A DNA stretch of 8,296 nt from Gemmatimonadaceae bacterium (GTDB lineage: Bacteria; Gemmatimonadota; Gemmatimonadetes; Gemmatimonadales; Gemmatimonadaceae). The notes below the pieces were generated by a model. It ran no database searches and was not told where the DNA came from. It worked only from the letters and a program-made list of their open reading frames with translations. The translations under genes and the position numbers were made by a program. Location of the stretch: positions 1 to 8,296 of the forward strand of contig JANWKK010000164.1 of NCBI GenBank assembly GCA_025451425.1, in the 5' to 3' direction. The first letter of the stretch is position 1. Each line of letters opens with the position of its first letter. Positions 1 through 6,119 of the stretch are shown here, one piece after another.

Positions 1-1
1 G

Positions 2-964
2 TCCTTCGCGACGGACCTTCTACAGCGGCTGCGCGAGCGAACGCTGGGCGGCACCGAAGCGTTACGCGGGCTCGAGCAAGCGCTCGCCGGCGTCGAAGGA
101 CGCGGCTCACTGACGCACGCGATCCTCAATGTGCTCGTTCTCTGGGACGTGCACGCCCTCGCCTGGCTCGATCGCTGGCGACAACGCTACGGCCGCCGCG
201 TGCGCGATTGCCTTGCGGCGTTAGGTGAGGTCGAAGCGCTCGGCGCGCTCGGCATGCTCACGCACGACAATCCCGGCTGGACTTTCCCTATCTTCGACGA
301 GTCGGCCGATCGCATGACGGGAACGAAGCTGGGTCACCCGCTCTTGCCCGCTGCCGCACGCGTCAGCAACGATGTCACCGTGGGGCCGCCTGGCACCTTG
401 CTGCTCGTCACGGGCTCGAACATGTCCGGGAAGAGCACACTGCTCCGGGCGATCGGGCTCAATGCCGTTCTCGCGCAGGCGGGGGGACCGGTGTGTGCCG
501 CTCGCCTTACGATGCCCCTCGTCGAGGTCCGAACAAGCATCCGGCTCGCGGACTCACTCGAGCGCGGCGTGTCGCTTTTCATGGCGGAGCTCGAGCGCCT
601 GAAGCAGATCGTCGACGCGGCTCGTGCACCCGACCGTGAGCATCCATTGCTCTACCTGCTCGACGAGATACTCCACGGCACAAACACTGCCGAGCGTTTG
701 ATCGCCGCGCGCGCCGTGTTGAGCCATCTCGTGCAAGCCGGCGCGATCGGCGCGGTGACGACGCACGATCTCACCCTCGCTGCCGATGGCGCACTCGCCG
801 CGGCGAGTAGACCAGTGCACTTCACCGAGCTTGTAACGAGCGGAGACGGCGTAGGCGCATCGGCCATGACCTTCGACTATCTGCTCCGACCGGGTCTCGC
901 GACGTCGACCAATGCGCTCAAGCTCCTCGCGCTTGTCGGGCTGGGCGATGTGAGCCGAGGGTAG
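2..964 (+). CDS. MutS-family ATPase, C-terminal part (5' truncated by window edge)
   Basis: The reading frame is open from the window edge, so the true start lies upstream; internal GTG/ATG codons are not credible starts. Numbering from the first full codon gives 320 residues. The MutS domain V ATPase is complete: Walker A GSNMSGKST at 138-146, an ABC-like signature SLFMAE at 191-196, Walker B ending DE at 221-222 followed by ILHGTNT, and the switch motif TTHD at 253-256. These motifs mark MutS-type ABC ATPases, which couple ATP binding to clamping on DNA. The residues before the ATPase (about 1-125) are a helical lever-like segment rather than a recognisable mismatch-binding domain, although the N-terminus is not visible. 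I see no mutL next to it. It may belong to the MutS-related ATPases that are not the housekeeping mismatch-repair MutS1; a Smr/nuclease tail as in MutS2 is absent. Family call is firm, subfamily uncertain. Confidence 0.9.
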   Translation, partial: SFATDLLQRLRERTLGGTEALRGLEQALAGVEGRGSLTHAILNVLVLWDVHALAWLDRWRQRYGRRVRDCLAALGEVEALGALGMLTHDNPGWTFPIFDESADRMTGTKLGHPLLPAAARVSNDVTVGPPGTLLLVTGSNMSGKSTLLRAIGLNAVLAQAGGPVCAARLTMPLVEVRTSIRLADSLERGVSLFMAELERLKQIVDAARAPDREHPLLYLLDEILHGTNTAERLIAARAVLSHLVQAGAIGAVTTHDLTLAADGALAAASRPVHFTELVTSGDGVGASAMTFDYLLRPGLATSTNALKLLALVGLGDVSRG

Positions 965-1006
965 AGAGTGGCGCGTGGCGCGTGGCGCGTGGAGAGTAGA
1001 GCGTGA
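965..1006. repeat. 7-bp periodic repeat array after the MutS-family gene
   Basis: Starting directly after the stop codon, six consecutive 7-bp units follow one another. The three central units are identical (CGCGTGG) and the outer ones are variants such as AGAGTGG, AGAGTAG and AGCGTGA. The same period and a related unit recur at four other places in the window. The possible GTG start at 1003 of the next gene falls inside the last unit, which argues against using it. Confidence 0.8.
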
Positions 1007-1032
1007 CCCTAATGAGCATTTGCGAAGCGACT

Positions 1033-1416
1033 ATGTCACCAGATGAACGTGCGATCCGCGATGTGATTACCACCTGGTTGCGCGCGAGCGCGGAAGGCGA
1101 CACACCGACCGTGCTGTCGCTCATGACCGACGACGTCTTGTTTCTCGTCGCCGGGCGCCCGCCATTCGGAAAGAAGGAGTTCGCCGCCGGCCAAGATGCG
1201 CTGGCCACTCATCGTATCGAGACGACCTCGGATGTGCGCGAGGTGGTGGTAGATGGGAACCTTGCCTTTGCTCGGTCGCAGCTCACGGTCGCGATGACGC
1301 CGGTCGGGGGCGGCGCTACATTGCGTCGGAGCGGACCGGTGCTGAGCATTTTTCGTCAGCAGAGTGACGGCCGGTGGCTCCTGAGCCGGGACGCGAATCT
1401 GCTCTCCGTTGTATAG
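1033..1416 (+). CDS. SnoaL-like / NTF2-fold family protein (SgcJ/EcaC type)
   Basis: A 127-residue protein of the usual size for a single NTF2-like cone-shaped alpha+beta domain. The N-terminal helix ERAIRDVITTWLRASAEGD (5-23) followed by a TxDDV segment (32-35) and a closing strand pair containing GRWLLSRD near residues 112-120 is the typical pattern of SgcJ/EcaC-type and SnoaL-like proteins. Members of this fold bind small hydrophobic ligands or act as small isomerases or hydrolases; the substrate cannot be read from sequence. I prefer ATG 1033 because homologous proteins start with a short tail before the ERxIRD helix; in-frame GTG 1003 and ATG 1012 are alternatives but GTG 1003 lies in a repeat unit. 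No strong ribosome binding site is visible. No signal peptide, so probably cytoplasmic. Confidence 0.8.
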   Translation: MSPDERAIRDVITTWLRASAEGDTPTVLSLMTDDVLFLVAGRPPFGKKEFAAGQDALATHRIETTSDVREVVVDGNLAFARSQLTVAMTPVGGGATLRRSGPVLSIFRQQSDGRWLLSRDANLLSVV

Positions 1417-1458
1417 CGTCAACCGACCAACGCATTACGGCCTTACACTGTACACTTC

Positions 1459-1472
1459 GGGGCATCGGCCCC
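1459..1472 (+). promoter_or_regulatory. Small GC hairpin abutting the first lipoprotein start
   Basis: GGGGC, loop ATCG, GCCCC forms a perfect 5-bp stem that ends immediately before ATG 1473. No Shine-Dalgarno sequence is visible in front of this ATG, so the hairpin either reduces initiation there or indicates that the in-frame ATG at 1482 is the real start. It could be chance. Confidence 0.3.
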
Positions 1473-1916
1473 ATGACTCAAATGCACTGTCGTCTCTCCC
1501 CGCGCGTCCCAAACCGAGCGCGCAAGTCGCTCCTATTCCTCGTCGTTGCCGTATCGATCGCGGCGTGCAACTCCGCTGCGGGGCCGCCGGTGCCCGAAGG
1601 CATCACGGCAGTGAGTGGGAGCGACCAGTTTGCCGTCGTCTCGACCCAGGCGGCTAATCCTCTCGTCGTTTTGGTTACCGACAGCGACGGCAATCCCTTC
1701 GCCGGTGCGACGGTGACGTGGACCGTCACCAGCGGTGGGGGCACAGTCAGCGACTCGACGTCGACGAGTGATGCCACCGGACACACGTCCATCACGTACA
1801 CCGCTGGGGCGCTTCCCGGCGCCGCGACCGTTGTGGCGACCGTCGCGTTCGTCTGGACTACCTCATTCACGATTCACATCGAGTCATCCTCCAACCGGGT
1901 GGCTCGCGTCCCATGA
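1473..1916 (+). CDS. Lipoprotein with one bacterial Ig-like (BIg-1 type) domain
   Basis: A 147-residue protein. A basic n-region (RVPNRARK) and hydrophobic stretch SLLFLVVAVS lead to a lipobox IAAC with Cys32, so it should be exported and lipid-anchored. After a short linker a single Ig-like domain covers about residues 40-137, with the diagnostic BIg-1/invasin pattern: PLVVLVTDSDGNPFAGATVTW, then a TSGGGTVS turn, SDATGHTSITYTAG, and a final A-T-V-rich strand. These domains act as structural modules in surface and secreted proteins. The tail (ESSSNRVARVP) is short and runs into the next gene: the TGA stop overlaps its ATG (ATGA, 1913-1916). Start could be ATG 1473 or ATG 1482; the longer is given. 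The neighbour is a paralogue with two Ig domains, so this looks like a tandem duplication with later shortening or growth. Confidence 0.8.
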   Translation: MTQMHCRLSPRVPNRARKSLLFLVVAVSIAACNSAAGPPVPEGITAVSGSDQFAVVSTQAANPLVVLVTDSDGNPFAGATVTWTVTSGGGTVSDSTSTSDATGHTSITYTAGALPGAATVVATVAFVWTTSFTIHIESSSNRVARVP

Positions 1917-2593
1917 AGAAGCTTTCCATTCTGCGTCTTGCGGGCTTCGCGGTTGCCGTTGCGGTCGTCGTTGCCTGCGGCGAGAGCAAGCTCGGGCCCA
2001 CAGTGCCGGCGTCGGTATCGAGAGTCTCCGGTGATTCCCAATCGCTCCTCGTCGGCAACCGAGCATCGGCGCCGCTGGTTGCCGTTGTGAAGAACTCGGA
2101 CGGCTCGCCGCTTCCGAACGTTCCCGTGCGGTGGTCCGTCCTATCTGGCGGCGGATCGTTGACGACGATCGTCGACACCACCGACGTCAATGGCCAGGTC
2201 AGCAGCACCTATCTCTCAGCGGCGATCGTCGCGTCGGCGAAGGTTGCTGCTTCCACGGCGGATCAGGCGGCGGAGTTCACCGTCATCCTGGTCCCCGACA
2301 CCGTCGGGACGATCACGGCGTACGGCGGCGACGGCGCTGCGGCGCTCGTCGGAAACCCGCTAACCCTCACCGCGCGAGCGATTGATCGCTTCGGCAACGC
2401 GATAAAGGGACTCGACATCACCTGGTCGACGAGCAGCGGACAGCTTCAAGTCCAGACCGGGACGACAGACTCCACCGGCAAGACGACCAACGTGATCACT
2501 GTTGGTCCCGACACGGGCAAGGTCGCCATCGTCGCGACCTCGCGCTTCAACTCGATCACCTTCACGGTGAGCGCACTGCCCGACAGTCTCTAA
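1913..2593 (+). CDS. Lipoprotein with two bacterial Ig-like (BIg-1 type) domains
   Basis: A 226-residue protein starting at the ATG that overlaps the upstream stop, implying translational coupling. MKK, then a hydrophobic segment (LRLAGFAVAVAVV) and lipobox VVAC with Cys22 give a clear lipoprotein signal. Two Ig-like repeats follow: about 35-127 (LVAVVKNSDGSPLPNVPVRW, SGGGSL, DVNGQVSSTY) and about 130-222 (LTARAIDRFGNAIKGLDITW, SSGQLQ, DSTGKTTNVI). Both share the G-P/A-x-V/I-x-W strand and the D-x-x-G-x-x-S/T turn with the upstream protein. No catalytic or other binding domain is present. Function beyond a surface-anchored or periplasmic structural role is unknown. Expression is probably as a two-gene unit ending at the hairpin at 2622-2644. 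Confidence 0.85.
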   Translation: MKKLSILRLAGFAVAVAVVVACGESKLGPTVPASVSRVSGDSQSLLVGNRASAPLVAVVKNSDGSPLPNVPVRWSVLSGGGSLTTIVDTTDVNGQVSSTYLSAAIVASAKVAASTADQAAEFTVILVPDTVGTITAYGGDGAAALVGNPLTLTARAIDRFGNAIKGLDITWSTSSGQLQVQTGTTDSTGKTTNVITVGPDTGKVAIVATSRFNSITFTVSALPDSL

Positions 2594-2642
2594 GCGTGGG
2601 GCGTGATGCGTGGCGCGTGATGCGTGGCGCGTAACGCGCCAC
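2594..2642. repeat. 7-bp periodic repeat array after the second lipoprotein
   Basis: The first base after the TAA stop begins a run of seven 7-bp units. Five have the form GCGTGNN, with GCGTGAT and GCGTGGC each occurring twice in alternation, followed by GCGTAAC and GCGCCAC. This is the clearest of the five arrays in the window and sets the consensus. Confidence 0.9.
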
Positions 2643-2644
2643 GC
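2622..2644 (+). terminator. GC-rich hairpin, possible terminator of the lipoprotein pair
   Basis: GCGTGGCGC (2622-2630), loop GTAAC, and the exact reverse complement GCGCCACGC (2636-2644) make a perfect 9-bp stem that forms from the last repeat units. It lies about 30 bases after the stop codon and before gcvT. No T-run follows, so it is not a classical intrinsic terminator; it may still stabilise the 3' end or halt transcription with Rho. Confidence 0.45.
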
Positions 2645-2699
2645 CTGTCAGTCCGGCATATATTCCACTGTCATATCTTCCGGACCGGAGTCCTCACGC

Positions 2700-3815
2700 A
2701 TGGCCGACACGGCAACCATCGGCGCGCTCAAGCACACGCCGTTCTACGACATTCATAAAGCGCTCGGCGCCAAGATCGTGCCCTTCGCCGGCTACGAGAT
2801 GCCGGTGCAATACCCGACTGGCATTACCGCCGAGCACAAGGCAGTGCGCGAGCGATGCGGTCTGTTCGACGTCTCGCACATGGGAGAGTTCATCGTCACG
2901 GGTCCGCAGGCTGTGGACTTCATTAGCTACGTGACGACGAATGACGTCGCGAAGCTTGCCGTCGGCCAGGTTCACTACTCCGCGATTCTGAACGAGCGCG
3001 GGACGATCGAAGATGATTGTCTCGTGTATCGTTTCGCCGACCATCTAATGATGGTCGTGAATGCGTCCAATATCGAGAAAGACTTCGCGCACATCTCACG
3101 ACGCCTCGACCGCTTCGATGCGCAGCTCGAGAACAGGAGCGACGAGATCGCACTGCTCGCGGTTCAGGGACCGCAGGCCGCCGAGATCCTGCGCAATCTT
3201 ACGCGCACGGACCTGACGAGGATCGGCTACTATCACTTCGCCGAAGGCGAGGTCGCTGGTCAACCCTCGATCATCTCACGCACCGGCTACACTGGCGAAG
3301 ACGGGTTCGAGCTCTACTTCGATAATCGTTACGCGTCGGCGATCTGGGACGCACTCGTCGGCACGGGCCGAGTGACGCCGGCGGGGCTCGGTGCCCGCGA
3401 TACGCTCCGCCTCGAGATGGGGATGGCGCTGTACGGCAACGACATCGACGACACGACGACGCCACTCGAGGCGAACCTGGGCTGGTGGGTCAAGCTGGCG
3501 AAGGGCGACTTCGTGGGACGCGACGCACTCGTCAGGCAGAAGGAGGCAGGAATTCCGCGCAAGCTCGTCGGCTTCGTGCCCGACGACAAGCGCAGCATCG
3601 CGCGCCACGGCTACGGCGTCTACTCGGCCGGCGCGCCGAGCGGTGAGGTGCGGAGCGGGACGATGAGTCCCACGTTAGGCATCCCGATCGCGACCTGCTA
3701 TTTGCCGACGGCCGCCGCGAAGGAAGGAAGCGTGCTGGAGGTCGACGTCCGGGGCAAGCGCGTGCCGGCGACGGTGGTGAAGACGCCCTTCTACAAGGAA
3801 GCGAGCCACCTGTGA
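2700..3815 (+). CDS. gcvT: Aminomethyltransferase, glycine cleavage system T protein
   Basis: A full-length 371-residue T protein (family members are about 360-375). It transfers the methylene of aminomethyl-lipoyl-H protein to tetrahydrofolate, releasing ammonia, in the cytoplasmic glycine cleavage complex. Seen in order: the N-terminal TPFYDIH (13-19), [11 protein letters not shown] (28-38), [19 protein letters not shown] (45-63), [16 protein letters not shown] (91-106, containing the candidate catalytic aspartate, D105 or D106), [15 protein letters not shown], and [14 protein letters not shown]. Start ATG 2700 fits family alignments and has a CCGGAG element at 2685-2690 upstream; longer in-frame starts run back into repeats. 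An AT-rich pocket (2657-2677) lies upstream and could hold a promoter, but no clear -35/-10 pair is visible. No gcvH or gcvP is adjacent, so the other subunits must be encoded elsewhere. The next gene follows after 28 bases of repeat. Confidence 0.95.
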   Translation: MADTATIGALKHTPFYDIHKALGAKIVPFAGYEMPVQYPTGITAEHKAVRERCGLFDVSHMGEFIVTGPQAVDFISYVTTNDVAKLAVGQVHYSAILNERGTIEDDCLVYRFADHLMMVVNASNIEKDFAHISRRLDRFDAQLENRSDEIALLAVQGPQAAEILRNLTRTDLTRIGYYHFAEGEVAGQPSIISRTGYTGEDGFELYFDNRYASAIWDALVGTGRVTPAGLGARDTLRLEMGMALYGNDIDDTTTPLEANLGWWVKLAKGDFVGRDALVRQKEAGIPRKLVGFVPDDKRSIARHGYGVYSAGAPSGEVRSGTMSPTLGIPIATCYLPTAAAKEGSVLEVDVRGKRVPATVVKTPFYKEASHL

Positions 3816-3843
3816 ACGGGACGCGGGGCGCGGGGTGCGGGCG
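3816..3843. repeat. 7-bp periodic repeat between gcvT and the mog-type gene
   Basis: Four 7-bp units fill the whole gap between the gcvT stop and the next ATG; the last three begin GCG (GCGGGGC, GCGGGGT, GCGGGCG). The GGGGTG within the array (3832-3837) is the only Shine-Dalgarno-like element in front of ATG 3844, six bases away, so the repeat appears to supply the ribosome binding site of the next gene. Confidence 0.7.
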
Positions 3844-4353
3844 ATGCGACTAGCTGTCCTCACGATATCTGACGCGGGTGCACGCGGCGAGCGTGCCGAT
3901 ACGTCGGGCGACGCGATCGTCGCCTGGGCAGAGGCGAAGAGCTTCGAGCTCGCCGCGCGGCACCTCGTGCCCGATGACGTTGTCCCGATCGCTACCGCTC
4001 TAACGAGTTGGTCAGACCGTGGGGATATAGATCTCGTGCTCACGACGGGCGGTACAGGCCTGAGTCTGCGAGACGTGACTCCCGAGGCCACGCGCGCCGT
4101 CATCGATCGCGAGGCGCCAGGCATCGCCGAGCGGTTGCGAGTCACGTGCCTAACGAGTTTCCCGCGTGCCGCGCTGACCCGCGGCATCAGCGGCACGCGT
4201 GGACGTACATTGATCGTCAATCTGCCTGGTTCGCCGAACGCCGTCCGCGACAGTTTGGTGGCGCTCGATCCGATCATCGACCACGCGATCGCGATTCTCA
4301 CTGGCGACGTCACCGATCACGCGCCACGCGCCGCGCATCAGGCGCCACGATGA
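3844..4353 (+). CDS. Molybdopterin-binding MogA/MoaB family protein
   Basis: A 169-residue member of the MogA/MoaB (MoCF-binding) family, which works in molybdenum cofactor synthesis; MogA adenylylates molybdopterin before metal insertion, whereas the role of MoaB is less clear. Seen: N-terminal strand LAVLTISDAGARGERADTSG (3-22), the signature LTTGGTG (66-72) with RDVTPE (76-81), and NLPGSP (126-131). The fold should be a single Rossmann-like cytoplasmic domain forming a trimer or hexamer. ATG 3844 is chosen over GTG 3835 because the family begins close to this strand and GGGGTG lies at good spacing. The last 12 codons (DHAPRAAHQAPR) fall on a 7-bp repeat array and look like an unconserved tail. 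The TGA overlaps the ATG of the next gene (ATGA). I cannot separate MogA from MoaB by eye, so no symbol is given; no other moa/moe gene is near. Confidence 0.88.
   Translation: MRLAVLTISDAGARGERADTSGDAIVAWAEAKSFELAARHLVPDDVVPIATALTSWSDRGDIDLVLTTGGTGLSLRDVTPEATRAVIDREAPGIAERLRVTCLTSFPRAALTRGISGTRGRTLIVNLPGSPNAVRDSLVALDPIIDHAIAILTGDVTDHAPRAAHQAPR
4318..4352. repeat. 7-bp periodic repeat inside the 3' end of the mog-type gene
   Basis: Five 7-bp units in the opposite orientation to the other arrays (CACGCGC twice, then CGCGCAT, CAGGCGC, and CACGATG). The array encodes the last residues of the MogA/MoaB-type protein, and its final unit contains the ATG of the sigma-54 activator. Here the repeat is translated. 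Confidence 0.65.
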
Positions 4354-5930
4354 AGGTTCTTCTCACGCTGCAGGACGTCGAGCCAGCCGTTAGGCTCAAC
4401 GCACTGCTCGAGTCCGACGGCATCGAGACGGCGGTCGTGTCGCCACTCGATGACATGCGCGCGGCCATACGACGCGAGAAGCCGGACATCATCGTTTTCA
4501 GTGCCGATCTTGCCGATCCGGCGTCGGTGGCCTTGGTGAAAGAGCAACTGTGGGATGGCGCCGCGTCGGTCGGCTTGAGCGACTTGGCCGACGACAAACA
4601 CCTCGAGCGCCTTCGCGACGCGGGATACGTCGAGCTATATCCGAAGCCGGTGAACTACGCTGAGGTGCTCGCGAGCCTCAAGCGCATTCTCGAGCGGCGG
4701 CGCCTCCAGAGCCTAACGGGACTCATCGGCGAGAGCGATGCCGTCCGTGAGGTCATGGTTCAGGTCGAGCAGATGGCGCCCGTCACCGCCACGGTGCTCG
4801 TCGAAGGCGAGAGCGGAACGGGCAAAGAGCTGGTTGCAAGAGCGCTGCACGTGCTCAGTGCGCGCAAGGCGCGGCCCTTCATTGCGGTCAACGTCGGCGC
4901 GCTGCCCGAGACCCTTCTCGAGAGTGAGTTGTTCGGTCACGAGAAAGGCGCCTTCACCGGCGCCGCTGAGCGGAGGCTCGGCCGCTTCGAGCTTGCGGAT
5001 CGGGGCACGATCTTCCTCGATGAGATCGGGGAGATCCCCATCGGGACTCAGGTGAAGCTGCTCAGGGTTCTGGAGGAGCGAGAGTTCATGCGCGTGGGCG
5101 GGACGTCGCCGATCAAGGTGGACGTTCGCGTCATCGCCGCGACCAATCGGCCGCTGCGCGAGCAGGTGGAGCAAGGAAGCTTTCGCAGCGACCTCTTTTA
5201 TCGGCTCAACGTGCTCCGCGTTCACCTCCCGCCGCTCCGCGATCGGCGAGAGGACATCCCGATTCTCGTCCGGCACTTCATAAAGGATTACTCGAAGCAG
5301 CATGACCGGGCGTTTCACGGGATCGCCGCCGATGCGATGCAGATCCTGGTCGAGTACCCGTGGCCGGGCAATGTGCGCGAGCTACGGAACCTGATCGAGA
5401 GCATGGTCGTGCTTTCGCCCGGGCACGAGATCCATCCACAAGATTTGCCCAGACAAATTCGTGAGGGTGGCTCCCGCTATCTGCCCGTGCATGTCGGGCC
5501 GATACTGAGAAGCGAGGAGAATGGTGCCTCGGGCCGCGAATTGGAGTTCATCGTGCGCAGCCTCATCGAGCTTAAGCTGCAGGTGGAGGAGCTCCGTCGG
5601 CGATTGGATGACGAGCGCGATGATGGTTCCCGACGACGCGACGGCTGGATCGGCGACGTGCAGCCCGCGTCGATCGCGGCGAGCGAGAACGTGGCGACCG
5701 TGCGTGCCCCCGCGATCGAGCCGCGCGATCAACCGCCGCCGCCAAACGTGGTGACTGTTTTGCCCGGGACAACAATGTCCGAGGTCGAGCGCGCCGTGAT
5801 CGAGGCGGCGCTGAAGGAGACGAAGGGGAATCGCCGACGAGCAGCAGAGTTGCTCGCCATCGGCGAGCGGACCCTGTATCGGAAGATCAAGGAGTACCGC
5901 GTTCCGGAGCACGAGTACTCGGTTGATTGA
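4350..5930 (+). CDS. Sigma-54-dependent transcriptional activator with degenerate receiver domain
   Basis: A 526-residue NtrC-type enhancer-binding protein. Residues 1-118 resemble a response-regulator receiver, but the aligned phosphoacceptor position in PDIIVFSAD is Ser51, not Asp, while the distal Lys99-Pro100 is kept. The AAA+ domain (about 124-350) is intact: Walker A GESGTGKE (153-160), the sigma-54-contacting loop GAFTGA (200-205), Walker B IFLDEI (221-226), and WPGNVREL (338-345). A helical segment (397-425, ELKLQVEELRRRL) and a Pro-rich linker join it to a Fis-type helix-turn-helix (GNRRRAAELL to LYRKIKEY, about 493-516). It should hydrolyse ATP to open sigma-54 promoters. ATG 4350 overlaps the upstream stop (ATGA), and the receiver strand MKVLLTLQD starts right there; a longer in-frame start would run through the mog-type gene. 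No histidine kinase is adjacent, consistent with a non-phosphorylation signal. I see no -24/-12 promoter in the window, so its targets are elsewhere. Confidence 0.93.
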   Translation: MKVLLTLQDVEPAVRLNALLESDGIETAVVSPLDDMRAAIRREKPDIIVFSADLADPASVALVKEQLWDGAASVGLSDLADDKHLERLRDAGYVELYPKPVNYAEVLASLKRILERRRLQSLTGLIGESDAVREVMVQVEQMAPVTATVLVEGESGTGKELVARALHVLSARKARPFIAVNVGALPETLLESELFGHEKGAFTGAAERRLGRFELADRGTIFLDEIGEIPIGTQVKLLRVLEEREFMRVGGTSPIKVDVRVIAATNRPLREQVEQGSFRSDLFYRLNVLRVHLPPLRDRREDIPILVRHFIKDYSKQHDRAFHGIAADAMQILVEYPWPGNVRELRNLIESMVVLSPGHEIHPQDLPRQIREGGSRYLPVHVGPILRSEENGASGRELEFIVRSLIELKLQVEELRRRLDDERDDGSRRRDGWIGDVQPASIAASENVATVRAPAIEPRDQPPPPNVVTVLPGTTMSEVERAVIEAALKETKGNRRRAAELLAIGERTLYRKIKEYRVPEHEYSVD

Positions 5931-5949
5931 TTGGCCACTGGTCGCGATG

Positions 5950-5969
5950 GCGTCACGCGATGGTGACGC
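5950..5969 (+). terminator. Perfect stem-loop after the sigma-54 activator
   Basis: GCGTCAC (5950-5956), loop GCGATG, GTGACGC (5963-5969): a 7-bp perfect stem 20 bases after the stop codon. No T-run follows, so it is a weak candidate terminator; as an inverted repeat it could instead be a protein binding site upstream of the promoter at 5983. Confidence 0.35.
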
Positions 5970-5982
5970 AGGTCGCAATCGC

Positions 5983-6011
5983 TTGATTAATGCCCCTATT
6001 CTCAGCATATT
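5983..6011 (+). promoter_or_regulatory. Candidate sigma-70 type promoter
   Basis: TTGATT (5983-5988) and CATATT (6006-6011) match four of six bases each of the -35 and -10 consensus and are separated by exactly 17 bases, in an AT-rich pocket of otherwise GC-rich DNA. It would start transcription near 6018, about 100 bases before the start of the next gene. Confidence 0.45.
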
Positions 6012-6119
6012 GGCGCGCCTGCCATTAGCCGAGTGGTCGACGCTGACCGAGCGCGGTGCCCAGCAGCATTCATTTGAAAAAAGTCTCGCGCACCACCTCT
6101 TCAGCGGTGGAGCTTGTTA

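Noticed and set aside
390..402. TGGCAC followed by TTGC as a sigma-54 promoter
   Set aside because: The two elements are nearly adjacent instead of five bases apart, and they lie inside the conserved MutS coding region.
131..964. GTG at 131 as the start of the MutS-family gene
   Set aside because: The frame is open back to the window edge, with protein-like sequence continuing upstream, and there is no ribosome binding site before 131.
965..1006. Periodic repeats as a CRISPR array
   Set aside because: Units are 7 bp with no spacers, and no cas gene is present.
1478..1870. Long minus-strand frame opposite the first Ig lipoprotein
   Set aside because: Typical mirror frame of GC-rich coding DNA; the + strand has a lipobox and clear domain motifs.
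4713..5318. 201-codon minus-strand frame opposite the AAA+ domain
   Set aside because: Reverse-complement shadow of a strongly conserved ATPase; no start signal or motifs.
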